DNA of 64,000 nucleotides from Chaenocephalus aceratus (taxonomy: Eukaryota; Chordata; Actinopteri; Perciformes; Channichthyidae): assembly GCA_023974075.1 (NCBI GenBank), contig JAMFTG010000488.1, positions 372,001 through 436,000 of the forward strand. Direction: 5' to 3'. The position numbers and the translations under genes are program-made. Positions 48,001-55,302 of the stretch are shown here, piece by piece (positions within the stretch are counted from its first letter, which is position 1; the number at the start of each line of letters is the position of its first letter). The notes beneath the pieces are model-generated. The model was not told where the DNA came from and ran no database searches. It saw only the letters and a list, made by a program, of their open reading frames with translations.

Positions 48001-50840
48001 GAGACAGACCTTCAGTTTACTCCCTTCCCGAGAGTCTGAGCTGCCAGGAGACGTTGAATTGTAACGAGGCGGCGTGGACGGTGCCCGGCGTGGACGGCGC
48101 CCTCGCCGTCACCACCTTCTCCTTCAGCCAGGACATTAGGCACAGTGAGCTCAGCTTGTGCAGGCAGCACCAGAAAACCCCTTTCCACCAACTCATCCAC
48201 CACCAGAGCCTGCAACTCTTTTTTTAATAATTGTTTTGCCACTGGGAGACTGAAATGTTGCACTATCTCAAATAAGTCGTCCTTACGACACAGGTCCAGC
48301 TGCTCATAGGACGGATAGACTAAGATAGACTCAAAATCGAAAAGTGCCATATTCAGAAACTGCATACAAAGTCCACCAAATTCTTTTTAGCAATAAAAAA
48401 CCACTTATAACCCCAGGAATTAAGTTATTTATCCCGGACGGACCCCCATGTATGTTACATCCCCACTAGGGATGAGGAAGTGCAACACACACCAGTTGGA
48501 ATTGGTAATAGTTATAAGTAGTTTTATTATAGAACAGGGTGAAACAAAATGGAAGGCACGCAGCCTGAACAAACAAAAGGGCCAAAAGGGCACTGACTTA
48601 ACTAAAGAACAAATGAAGGAAGGACTCAAACAAAAGGAGCCTGTGTACATACAAAGAAATAGATAATAACAAACTAAATAGAAACTAAAACCCTCACTGT
48701 CAAAGTGGTACAGTCTAAATAAAGGAAGCTGTAAGAAAACACAGCTGAGGCAAAGTACAACTATCACACAATACTAACCACACACTACTAACCTAATCGA
48801 GGCACAACTACTCACAATAATACTATTCAACACTGACCACACAAGTTAACCCATTTGCACACAAACGAGAGCAACTAGTGAGAGGCATCCGCTCACACAG
48901 CAGAGCCTCCAGAGTGATGATTGTCCCCAGGCTTTGTAGTCATCTCCAACAGGTGTGCGCCGTATGTGCGCTGCGATTGGAGTTTGTTGGGCCCGGCGTG
49001 CTCCAATCACAATCTTCAGGGGCCGGACCAGGAGATGGCAGCCAATGACATCAGGGCAACCGCACAGCTCATTTACATATCACACTGATTAACACAGTTA
49101 AGACGACCAGGAAGGCAGCAGCCGTAACCCCTACGCTGTACATATCCGGCCAACCCGGTATCACGGCAAGACGTGAACATGTGATGATTTACCATGCTGG
49201 GAGACGTGAAGATGTCACGATTTCGTCCCTTCAAACGTGACAGTTACACGGTATTGTTAACCCATGTTAACCAGTGGAGAAATACCCGGAAATGCCAAGC
49301 GAAGGTTGTTATTGTCAATATTAATATAAAAAGATTTATTTTGTAATAGACACACTCGATTACGCCAATTTTCTTGTTGCCCTAGCTGGTCGACACCTCT
49401 TTGAGAAGAAACAAAGGCTACATTAATGTATTAAATCGATGTTAATCCATGTGTGTAGATGTGGAATTAACGGAACGTGACGTTGTGCGATTGCGTTGCC
49501 AGGCAACAGCTATAAAATGTAAATATGAAGGAATGTGTGTATAACAAAATACATCCGTCATAAACGAAACCGGAAACAGACATAGGCAAGATCCTCAGCT
49601 CGATGATTGGATGGTATAGCCGCAATGCACGCTGGGATTTGGTGTTTATGCGATGTGAAATCTGAAAACATTTTCTTAAAATAAAATAATACTTCATTCC
49701 GAGTGTGCTTGCTTTTCTCTTTGAAAGTCATCACATAACGGCATTGTAATACACGTTTCGGCTGCATTAAATATTACATATCTGCCGTAGTTCTCTATTT
49801 ATAGAGCCCTGATGAGAAGACTTCTAGACAAACATGAGGAACTGCCGCCAACACTGAAAACAATACCGTGTAACTGTCACGTTTGAAGGGATGAAATCGT
49901 GACATCTTCACGTCTCCCAGCATGGTAAATTGTCACATGTTCACGTCTTGCCGTGAAACCGGGTTGTATCCGGCATGAATCGCTGAAAGGTTTGTAAAGC
50001 TTTGTTTCGTGAAATGCTGGCAGAGGGTGTGGCCTCTGGGTATTCACATGTCACAGTTCCCAGGAAGTAAACAATGGAAAAAGAGAAATGTCCAACGAGG
50101 CGTTCTGGGGCAGCAGACAGGTCTTCTCTGTGTTAGAGTTTTACTCGCTACAGGGTGTACTTTGAGGGTTTGTGACTCTGCAGACCGTTTACATGCAGAA
50201 AAACCTTCATAACAACAAGGGGACGGGTGATAACCAGAAAAGCATGACATGGGCCCTTTAATAAAAAACAGCTGGCGATTCTTTAAGACGTCTTAAGAAA
50301 AAAACAAAGCAAAATGTTTTCACAGAGAGAGAGGATGGAAGTGTTATGCATGCACTCTATGTTCTCATTTTAACGCTTGCAAAAGTGATAACCAAACTGA
50401 TATGTTATGCAGATGATTCGAGAAAAGGACAGTGGCAACGCACGACAAGACAAAGCCAGTTGAGTAGCACTTGAAATGTTTTGGCTCTATGAAACCTGAT
50501 GTCCTTATATGATTCTGTTTTCTTCAAGTTTGTATCTTCTTGGTCAAATGCACTTATTGTAAGTTGCTTTGAATAAAAGCGTCAGATAAATATAATGTCT
50601 TTGAGTTTCTAAAATTCTACACTCAAATTAATTGAAAAATGTTTCTGCTAGGTTTGCCTTTTACACAAATCCATCCCGATTATTCCCACATGTGACCTGA
50701 TTTAACAAGTCCCACATTTCCCAGAATCCCCTCTGTTCATGTGATGAATGTGAGTGTAGATGTACAGTACCTGACACAGAGAGCAGGAAGAGAACTAATC
50801 CACTCGCTGCTGCAGTTAGACTCATAGCTGCTCCTCTCAT
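23965..50840 (-). CDS. Gene II: CD22/sialoadhesin-like receptor with frameshifted ITIM tail
   Basis: Exons in order: signal 50840-50771, V 39191-38844, C2 38738-38529, C2 37998-37729, C2 37225-36965, membrane 24963-24882, juxtamembrane 24774-24714, tail 24302-24126, last 24031-23965. Phases agree throughout and the product would be near 514 residues. D1 keeps GWGVTY and YRFRF, so it is a candidate sialic-acid-binding Siglec. The tail starts with ITIM LQYASV. One extra base at 24228, relative to the gene III copy, shifts the frame: translation then ends at TGA 24013-24011 and loses the LYPNM, PEYAAV and ALYSTV motifs. Two introns are swollen by transposons (11.6 and 11.9 kb). The gene may be working with a shortened tail, polymorphic, or a sequencing or assembly error. 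Confidence 0.8.
24126..24302 (-). CDS. Gene II ITIM tail exon with +1 frameshift
   Basis: 177 nt against 176 nt in the gene III counterpart (54478-54653). It begins CVPDQPEQQ and carries ITIM LQYASV. The extra base is at 24228 (GGGATC here, GGGTC in gene III). Beyond it the original reading, with LYPNM and PEYAAV, is in another frame. Borders are CTGCAG|TGTGTACC and CCGAG|GTGAGC. Confidence 0.82.
24714..24774 (-). CDS. Gene II juxtamembrane exon
   Basis: 61 nt: RKRASRDSSEPEERADNRRE. The basic start is a stop-transfer signal, followed by an acidic/polar linker. Confidence 0.8.
24882..24963 (-). CDS. Gene II transmembrane exon
   Basis: 82 nt, acceptor TCTCAG|GATC, donor ATCAG|GTGAGC. Encodes VRIPVVVLAIISLSVFLWIR, a single membrane span. 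Confidence 0.85.
25100..26935 (-). other. Gene II long intron, part 1
   Basis: Mostly AT-rich. 25620-26040 is a GC-richer block with a 114-codon open frame (start MGKEARGRYERI) that was not recognised and could be repeat-derived. A CA-type repeat lies at 26104-26130. Confidence 0.45.
28316..29599 (-). mobile_element. hAT element with perfect 8-bp target duplication
   Basis: Ends CAGGCCCGCCTTAA and TTAAGGCGGCCCTG. GCCATAGC is present on both sides (28308-28315 and 29600-29607). Length 1284 bp, with only an N-terminal transposase scrap inside. Confidence 0.9.
28436..28790 (-). pseudogene. hAT transposase N-terminal remnant
   Basis: The minus-strand frame starts around 28790 with FESGARERKLLREKE, then KLAGYFKP. 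This resembles the 'SGA-x-RK' start of ZMYM-like fish hAT transposases. It ends after an acidic/Ser-rich region; the catalytic domain is absent. Confidence 0.5.
33075..33685. other. Intron DNA without recognised gene
   Basis: Contains the ACCCCTAGGGGCACTTTGGA phrase at 33638, which recurs near 54060 and 56133. This marks a dispersed repeat. No ORF of note. Confidence 0.4.
33686..36500. mobile_element. 2.8-kb element with ~480-bp inverted arms
   Basis: Left arm 33686-34165 and right arm 35980-36500 are inverted copies, for example AAATGCTTTTTAATTAGATT (33900) against its complement near 36280. Fragments of the same family occur at 49740-49860 and 58260-58620. The ORFs at 33808 and 36187 are mirror products of the arms. 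No transposase seen. Confidence 0.7.
35037..35440 (+). repeat. tRNA-derived SINE with L2-type tail and partial internal duplication
   Basis: A-box TGGCACAGTGG (35045) and B-box GTTCGAAACCC (35102). The conserved TTGTGTCCTTGGGCAAGACAC core appears twice (about 35138 and 35295). The 3' end GTAAAGCGCTTTGAGCACTG resembles the tail of the LINE at 45075. V-SINE-like. The second core arises from an internal duplication. Confidence 0.8.
36501..36964 (-). other. Intron flank conserved between genes II and III
   Basis: 36520-36964 is about 90% like 56290-56756. No exon is visible, so conservation probably reflects recent duplication. Confidence 0.6.
36965..37225 (-). CDS. Gene II exon: C2 Ig domain D4
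   Basis: 261 nt. EDEDSPKASGQIFTITD and SGSYSCRAQNKLGRSNST. This 261-nt subtype is the membrane-proximal domain; it matches 61425-61685 of gene IV and the stub at 56757. Confidence 0.87.
37346..37384 (-). pseudogene. Stub of a deleted C2 Ig exon
   Basis: Matches only the first ~39 bases of the C2 exon family (acceptor CTAG|ATGCTCCAAAGCG, then CCCTCTGTGTTAGTTAG) and then stops. Confidence 0.75.
37729..37998 (-). CDS. Gene II exon: C2 Ig domain D3
   Basis: 270 nt, acceptor CTCCAG|ACTCTCC. SSDANPAANYTWYK and SDSGKYYCRADN. The B-strand Cys is preceded by Pro (TLPC) instead of the usual Thr. Confidence 0.87.
38111..38125 (-). pseudogene. Second stub of a deleted C2 Ig exon
   Basis: An acceptor plus 15 exon bases only (CTCCTCCAG|ATGCTCCAAAGCTTT). 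The match ends immediately. Confidence 0.55.
38529..38738 (-). CDS. Gene II exon: C2-type D2
   Basis: 210 nt. LQCLSSCPSG gives the Siglec D2 CxxxC; then YIWFKNRQ, DSYSCALKG and SPSVC. Confidence 0.86.
38844..39191 (-). CDS. Gene II exon: Siglec-type V domain (D1)
   Basis: 348 nt. Starts GQDGWGVTYSSTEICAV. B-strand RCSYTYP, E-strand NTCTLRI and F-strand AAYRFRF are all in the Siglec arrangement, including Trp, three cysteines and the candidate sialate-binding Arg. Confidence 0.88.
39192..39923 (-). other. Gene II intron 1, part homologous to gene I
   Basis: 39640-39920 aligns with 3155-3420 of gene I. No exon. Confidence 0.65.
40110..40425. repeat. Short foldback, ~85-bp arms
   Basis: 40110-40195 and 40339-40425 are inverted copies (AGAGTGATCCTGACGCAGAC core). 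Confidence 0.8.
40241..40600 (-). CDS. Hypothetical two-membrane-segment ORF
   Basis: 119 codons. One hydrophobic segment at residues 1-25 and another at about 52-73 (ILLNVVAILTVPTSYILC), separated by a basic loop with GDRRGRGHRRK. The C-terminal part runs through one arm of the foldback and lies inside the TTAA element, so it may be a chance ORF. No family recognised. Confidence 0.2.
   Translation of the reverse strand: MLWVLLVSLFTLFIFIVQYYFIHLVAGFRCTGCIKKGVIGDRRGRGHRRKSIPILLNVVAILTVPTSYILCHYFTGGFRVILTQTQTDGQPWQMLIPAQPAPADAHTTTIDIVYLNLGM
41844..44357 (+). CDS. LINE ORF2-like chimera: intact RT, endonuclease missing
   Basis: 837 codons without a stop. Residues about 105-118 read LLLSGDIHQCPGP, the start motif of CR1/L2 ORF2. 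The APE endonuclease that should follow is replaced by unrelated Pro/Ser-rich sequence up to about residue 310. A linker (SPWRKAMTVKTEKRECRKAE) and a full RT follow: YRPISNLPFLGK, SGFRPNHSTETAL, LLDLSAAFDTVDH, GVPQGSILGP and YADDTHIY with the catalytic Asp pair. The frame ends at TAA 44355-44357, just before the usual C-terminal region. Without endonuclease, independent insertion would be impaired. Confidence 0.8.
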   Translation: MVAGRSGAVVALLLYTLLLKIVQPVNVNAIQQSLNNKYANTTVNYQDPITHGTHQYKQTNKVHLVFGYGEYVLAAILQFPQWYNPRKKTAKSSCRRHSNEAVIIAICLLLSGDIHQCPGPTSNEASFIDSITCNSTSLHLCSINYQQTHLVQPAPSLSTTEDPAVLQLQHPDTGLGWPNEGDPAGCLLPPSNTDEPEVIQWRLFTIQWQQSKEVDRYPESNIHWQKREQSPLLVESLPAGTRELSPGNSPPAVISLPRSLAAKMTTPPTVPASNNSACTGVVPHNISHSLCHSCVFFESSISVHTNVQKEVTTKRYLIENTREMFTQNFSSTLAPANTSVHELVDHFNSKIKNVIDAIAPIKVKEVTGKKISPWRKAMTVKTEKRECRKAERRWRKTNLQVHFDIYKERLGLYNLELKNARQSFFSDIITKNKNNARALFATVDRLTNPPVSVASEFLSTRACNDFASFFTDKIQKIKQAVSASASGTANVLSLCPLNINADIMTQFHQINDKNLEDIIQLLKSSSCCLDIIPTGCFKDVIRCMASELLHIVNKSLHSGIFPQALKTAVIKPLLKKNNLDASVMNNYRPISNLPFLGKIIEKVVFQQLSNFLHLNNYFDVFQSGFRPNHSTETALVKVFNDIHLNTDSGRTSVLVLLDLSAAFDTVDHSILLDRLKNWVGLSETVLNWFESYLKDRNNFVSIGKYTSELTNMTCGVPQGSILGPLIFNINMLPLAQIMKNNKISYHSYADDTHIYVTISPGDYAPIQTLSKCIGQINDWMCQNFLQLNKEKTEVMVFGAKAESLKVSAELQSAMFKPTDKARNLRVVMDSDLSFNSY
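44404..44901 (+). pseudogene. LINE C-terminal region, out of frame with the RT
   Basis: 165 codons: FIFSRLDYCNGVFTGL, NAAARVLTNTKK and LHWLPVCQRIDFKILLLVYK, the standard L2-type C terminus. A small deletion between 44350 and 44360 broke the link to the preceding ORF. Confidence 0.82.
45147..45749 (+). pseudogene. C-terminus of a second fish LINE
   Basis: About 200 codons: KKVCNKVKFNLSNYRYIRNF, MILSHINYCLISWYN, KPFRYHHCHIVKKYNLFSWE and TRGAARGDCTIPFRKSAFSQ, ending QCQH and TGA. This is the C-terminal region of a different LINE family from the copy before it. The 5' part was displaced by the nested LINE. Confidence 0.8.
46532..46545 (-). other. Gypsy polypurine tract
   Basis: CTTAAGGGGGGGAG on the minus strand directly precedes the 3' LTR. 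Confidence 0.75.
46648..46900 (-). pseudogene. Gypsy RNase H C-terminal remnant
   Basis: HNQRLMRWALIVRDYN, then GSENVLADALSRL, the classic end of Gypsy RNase H. A normally Asp-containing motif reads FTCYNPF. The upstream part of the same ORF is not pol, so RT was deleted. Confidence 0.75.
47081..47431 (-). pseudogene. Gypsy Gag C-terminal part with CCHC zinc knuckle
   Basis: CFYCHQPGHVIANC is a complete CX2CX4HX4C nucleocapsid knuckle. LPDRIVVYLNEQKV upstream continues the capsid. Confidence 0.78.
47437..47784 (-). pseudogene. Gypsy Gag capsid (SCAN-like) part
   Basis: VKVAILRVYELVPEAYRQKF and DQTHAEFAREK are typical of the SCAN-related Gypsy capsid. The frame ends at 47437. Confidence 0.72.
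48012..48350 (-). pseudogene. Gypsy Gag N-terminal part
   Basis: MALFDFESILVYPSYEQL, then DLCRKDDLFEIVQHF and KQLLKKELQALVVDEL, as in fish Gypsy Gag N termini. The frame is lost near 48012. Confidence 0.7.
48431..48448 (-). other. Gypsy primer-binding site, tRNA-Pro-like
   Basis: TGGGGGTCCGTCCGGGAT on the minus strand, four bases inside the 5' LTR. It differs from the standard tRNA-Pro site by a TC/CT swap. Confidence 0.7.
48453..49129 (-). repeat. Gypsy 5' LTR
   Basis: 677 bp. The plus strand starts TGTTACATCCCC and ends GCCGTAAC(C). Its partner is 41527-41843 plus 46250-46531. A ~70-bp segment (around 48878-48947) is missing from the partner. Confidence 0.85.
49151..49966. mobile_element. 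816-bp MITE with ~110-bp TIRs
   Basis: Ends CAACCCGGTATCACGGCAAG and the near-perfect inverse. Flanked by TATCCGGC on both sides (49143-49150 and 49967-49974). The interior resembles the 34.2-kb repeat family. No transposase. Confidence 0.88.
50262..50770 (-). other. Gene II intron 1, signal-exon end
   Basis: 50690-50770 is nearly identical to the matching gene I intron (3715-3803). Nothing else recognised. Confidence 0.6.
50771..50840 (-). CDS. Gene II signal-peptide exon
   Basis: MRGAAMSLTAAASG followed by LVLFLLSVSG, phase-1 donor GTGTCAG|GTACTG. Nearly identical to the gene I exon. Confidence 0.85.
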
Positions 50841-50927
50841 CTCTATGAGACGATAAAACATGTCAGATTAAATAATGTTCACAGGAGGTTTACAGTATCA
50901 TTACATCAATAAACTGTTTCTACTCAC

Positions 50928-50995
50928 AGTGAAGGAGGAACCATGTGTTGAAAGATAACTTTCCTTTGAAGCAATGAGCAGAATACGGATGTCAG
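50928..50995 (-). other. Gene II 5' untranslated exon (approximate 5' end)
   Basis: Donor CCTTCACT|GTGAGTAG at 50928, paralogous to 3961. The 5' limit was not determined. Confidence 0.6.
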
Positions 50996-50999
50996 GCTG

Positions 51000-51040
51000 G
51001 TTAACAACCACATTTACTTCCTGTTTAGATTGTTAAAAGG
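51000..51040 (-). promoter_or_regulatory. Gene II putative promoter: ETS plus RUNX motifs
   Basis: The minus strand reads CAGGAAGTAAATGTGGTTG. The ETS core lies at 51023-51016 and a RUNX-type TGTGGTT at 51012-51006. Gene I has the ETS part but not the RUNX word. Motif evidence only. Confidence 0.45.
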
Positions 51041-51704
51041 CATGATGAGCAAAACCCCAGTAAAATGTACTACACAGGAAAGTAATGTTGTTTAACGAAA
51101 TACAAACGTAAAGAGAGGTTCTTCCTATACCACTGAATCTAGAGAATAGCATTCAATTGAAGAAGAGAATAACAGTTCATCTCTACGAGCACTGAGGACG
51201 TCACACAGTCTGCAGGTGTAGTGAAGAAACCTGTGAACCATAAGACAGATTTACTGAACAGGATGATAATAATTATGGCTGTTTGAATATTAAAACCAAA
51301 GTCAAACCAAAGTACAACATGCAGCACAAACTGAAGGTTAGCTATCAGTATTTCTGTCAGTGAAGAGCAGGACTGTAGCTGTGCTGTGGTCACACACGAC
51401 TCTCACACACTTCCCTCACTCACACACTTCACTCACTCACACACTTCACTCAGTGTGACAGGCTGTCTTTCCTGTGTTCATGTTCTAATGTTTCTTGACA
51501 AACACTGTTTCAATGGTTTTAACTTTTAAAGCAAACACATACAATTCTTCTTGAAATCATAGGTTATAGCATTATCATGGACATTATTTACGGCTTATGA
51601 CATTATTCCGAATGAAATATCACCCTTTTTATCAAAGCAAATCAATACAAAACAGAACATGAAAAAGGAAAACAAATGATACAAAACAAAGTCGGTAAAC
51701 ACGC
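51041..51704. other. Gene II upstream DNA
   Basis: Homologous to the gene I upstream region up to about 51260. A CACTCACTCACACACTT-type short repeat lies near 51410-51450. No gene. Confidence 0.5.
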
Positions 51705-53350
51705 TGTTACGGCTGCTGTTTCTGCCTGCTCTGTAACCTGTTTGGGATTGCCTGCAGCTGTGTGTGATTATGTAAATGAGCTGTGTGGTTGCCCCAACAT
51801 CATTGGCTGTCATCTCCTGGTCCACTTCGGAGGACACTGATTGGAGCACGCCGGGCCCGACGTTCTCCAATCCCGGTGCAAACCCAGCGCACACCTGCTG
51901 GAGAGGACTACAAAGCTGGGGACAATCATCACTCTGGAGGCTCTGTTGAGTGAACAGATGCCTCTCGCTATTTGCTCTTCATTCTGGGGGTTAACTGGTG
52001 TGGACCGTGTTATTGTGATTAGATGTGCTTAGATTAGTTTAGTATTGTTTGACTGTTGTCCTAGCTGTGTTTCATTACAGCTAGTGATGGCGAGATGAAG
52101 CCTTATGAAGCTTTGAAGCTTTCCAGCCAATTGGTTCGCAAAAGGGTTCATCTCATGAGGCTTCATCATGGGCTTCCTTTGAACACAAACCCCCTGCTGG
52201 TCAAAGTGTGTACAACAGGCAGATTGGACATCTCAACAGTGTGCTGTATCTCATACCGAGTTCCCAATGAGTAAAGCCTTAGAATAACTCTAAACAACGA
52301 ACATTAAATCATATTTTCATGTTAACAATATTGTATTTATTCCAGTTTAATGATTGTGATTGAAAAGCCTAAGGAGGCTGCTAAACATTGCAAAGAAGGA
52401 TTTGTATTCCTTAATAATATTCATAAACTTAACCATGTTGTAGCCTGAGAAAGGCTAAACCATATAAAAGAATACATTTATTAACTACATTATCTCATTT
52501 AGCTGTAGCTTTTATAAACAACAAAAAATACGTATTGTTCAGTCGTTGAACCAGGGACCCTGCTGTCATCATGAGTCAACTGCTTTCCAGCTGAGCCACA
52601 GCACACACACTGAATCTCCCTGAAAACACTGCATCATATTTATTCCTGTATTTATTCATGTTTTTATTCCCACATTTATTTATGCTTGTATCTCTTTATA
52701 CCTATGACATGTTCAGACCTCTATATAAGTGAGGTTCTGAGCTCTCTTGATTCCATCGTGTCACCGGGCCCGGGTACAGGAGGGGTAATATGGTTCTTAT
52801 TATACATCCATGGGTATTATGAGCGGTGTGGTTCAACGGTTCAACCGATCTGAATCGCTTCCTGAAGCAGTCACGTGGTATCGACAGGCAGCGAGGCTTC
52901 GTTTGTCATCGGTGACGTCACTGGCCCAAAACGATACAAGCCTCGGTACAGGCTTCACAAAAAGCTTCGGGGATTACTCGACACACGCTCCGAAGCCTCG
53001 GCGCAATACGTAACATCACTACTTACAGCCTTCCTTTGCTAGTTGTACCACTTTTACAGTGAGGTTTTGTTTCCTTCTTTATTTAGTGTGTGAATATTTA
53101 GTTTCCCGGTATGCGTTTAGACTCACTTTTTAGAGTCCTCCCTTAGTTTGGTTGCCCCTTTAAACTTGCGCCCTTGTGGCCTCTATTGTTTGATATTTAA
53201 ACCAGTGTTTGTGGCAACTTGTGTGTTTCAGGCTGCTGGCCCGCCATTTTGTTCACCGGTTGTGCAATAAAACAGCTTATAACTTTTACCAATCCCATTC
53301 TGGTTGTGTTGCTTTCCGTTGATTCCCCTAGCGCAGAAGGGAACGTAATA
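51705..53350 (+). repeat. Solo LTR of the same Gypsy family, opposite orientation
   Basis: Starts TGTTACGGCTGCTG and ends GGGAACGTAATA. Flanks CACGC/CACAC. Matches the reverse complement of 48453-49129. Interrupted by the hAT-like element at 52082. AATAAA at about 53266. No internal region follows, so it is probably a recombination product. Confidence 0.75.
52082..53021. mobile_element. hAT-like element inside the solo LTR
   Basis: Ends TAGTGATG and CATCACTA. 8-bp flanks ATTACAGC (52074-52081) and CTTACAGC (53022-53029). 52543-52610 is tRNA-like on the minus strand (TGGCTCAGCTGG and GGTTCAAC boxes). Confidence 0.72.
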
Positions 53351-54323
53351 CACACATAAGAGAATTATAGTTGACAAGCTCTTGGAAATAGTTTTCTATG
53401 AATGAAATACGTCTCTTTACTAAACCCTAGTGGCAGCAATGTGGAACTGCATCTACATCATCTAACTTGTGTTCCTCTGTAATATCCCAATGTGCTTTTC
53501 AATAGCAAACATGTATATTTGAACTTAATTAATGTATTAATTTGAATATTAAAATAGATTAAAAAACACAATGCATATATTAACATTCAGGTTAAACCCT
53601 ATAAGGTTATCCTGTGGGAGATGCATGTCACTCAATCCAATAGTAGTCCAATTAAAAGTCATCCTTCAAATAATAAAGAGTTATCATTGGAGCACCAATA
53701 TTCGAACCAAATGTAAAGACAGACCATCCAAGAGTTGCAAGTCACAACAACAAGACACTCAAAAGACATCTCTAAAAGTATCAATGTACATGAACACCAT
53801 TTTATGACAATCTATTGAGTACTGGTTATGATATTAAAGTCAGGACAGGAAGAAGAACATGATGAAGATATATTGTATGAAAAAGGAGAGAAATGTACTT
53901 TAAAAACAATGAACAGTAAAGTATAACTAATGTCTTCTATAACTCATTTCATATCTACAGCTTTCCAACAAAGACAGCTGGCAGTGGGAAGCCAGTTGGA
54001 CCACAACCCTTGTTGTTGCTGACGTGACTTTTTTATATTTACAATTACAACTGCCTGCCCCTAGGGGTACTTTGGAGTACTGCAGTGAGTTTTATTTTTG
54101 TATTTTTTATTGAAAAAAATAGCTATGCATGATTCGAAATATAATGATACTATAATATGTGTTTACAAAAACTCATGTAAATGGAAAGAGTGACTATTCA
54201 ATGTTCAATACTGCTGACCCACTCAAAGTAAAACATAAAATAAGTAAAGACTGTTGAATATATAATCTTGGTGAAGCACATATTTTATATATTTTTAGAT
54301 CATACATGCAACGCCTGCTGTGT
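53351..54323 (-). other. 3' flank of gene III tail
   Basis: Patchy match to 23250-23760 below gene II. No further exon seen. Confidence 0.5.
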
Positions 54324-54477
54324 TTATCTGGATGTGTTGACCATGCTGTACAATGCAGCCGGATCCTCTTCAGAGTCCTGCTCTCTGGTCCTGAGAAATA
54401 AATGATGTATTTCTTAGTGGTAATAATAAAGCAAAAGGAATTAAATGAACAATGTTCCTGTGTGAAGATCTGCTCAC

Positions 54478-54653
54478 CTCGGGGCAGCACTGCTGAAATT
54501 GACGGCAGCGTCCTCCGGGACTTCCTGTTGCTCCGTGCGTCCGAGGGGCCGAGCTGCTCTCATGTTGGAGTAAAGAGGGTCTGCCCGGTTGTTGGAGAAG
54601 TGAACGATGGCATACTGAAGGTCATCCTGCTGCTCCGGTTGATCAGGTACACA
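54478..54653 (-). CDS. Gene III ITIM tail exon
   Basis: 176 nt, in frame. CVPDQPEQQDDLQYAIVHF, then DPLYSNMRAAR and ending SSAAPR. The third tyrosine position is Asp. Confidence 0.7.
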
Positions 54654-55302
54654 CTGCAGGGAGGAAAACACTTTCAGCTACACATTTTACATTAAGAGAT
54701 ATTTCATTTACAGAGGAATGGACCCAGGACAGAAAAGGCCAAAGCAACAGCAGCTGTGGAAATGATGGGAACATATCCCTGATTCATCAACTTGATGCTT
54801 TATGACAGAAAAGATTAAAGGATCAAAGATAGGAAAACTTCTGGATGTACTTGAAATGTTCTCCCATTTAAGAGGAGAATCAAAGAGATTGAGATAGAAA
54901 TTACATTTGTATAGAAGGATGTAAAAAGAGCAGCAAGAAGTCCTTCTATGTCTGATCAATTTTCTAGAAGCACTTAAAGACCACCATCATTATAAATTGA
55001 GAGTAATATGTTTTATTTTGTACTAGATGAATTACATAAGTATCTACTCTCACCTCTTCCCTGTTGTCCGCTCTCTCTTCAGGCTCAGAGGAGTCTCTAG
55101 AAGCCCTATTTCTTCTGGTTAGGAGAGTTTATAAAGAAAAAGAAGATCAAATGTTGACACCAGACAAACAGACTTTTAATGATTTAACAAAGAACAATTA
55201 AGACAATCTGATCTGCTCACCTGATCCACAGGAAGACAGAGAGAGATATGACAGCCATGAGAACCACAGGGATTGTTCGAGCAGCTGGTAGCTTCCATGA
55301 TC

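Larger units (their letters stand above)
41527..49129 (-). mobile_element. Ty3/Gypsy-type LTR retrotransposon, deletion derivative
   Basis: Minus orientation. Flanked by CCTAC on both sides (41522-41526 and 49130-49134). The 5' LTR is 48453-49129. The 3' LTR is 41527-46531, split by a LINE. Only about 1.9 kb of interior remains: gag pieces, a zinc knuckle and an RNase H scrap. Protease, RT and integrase are gone. Confidence 0.87.
39928..50257. mobile_element. TTAA-flanked TIR element hosting nested retroelements
   Basis: Inverted ends AGGGCCAATGTCATG (39928) and CATGACATGGGCCCT (ending 50257) are flanked by TTAA at 39924-39927 and 50258-50261. The gene I intron shows the empty site (GATTAATAAAAAAC). 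The Gypsy insertion and a MITE lie inside it. TTAA fits piggyBac; a 3-bp TAA duplication would fit PIF/Harbinger. No transposase recognised. Confidence 0.72.

Noticed and set aside
52543..52610. tRNA-like sequence on the minus strand with A- and B-box words
   Set aside because: No convincing acceptor or anticodon stems; sits inside a hAT-like element, so probably a tRNA-derived remnant and not a tRNA gene.
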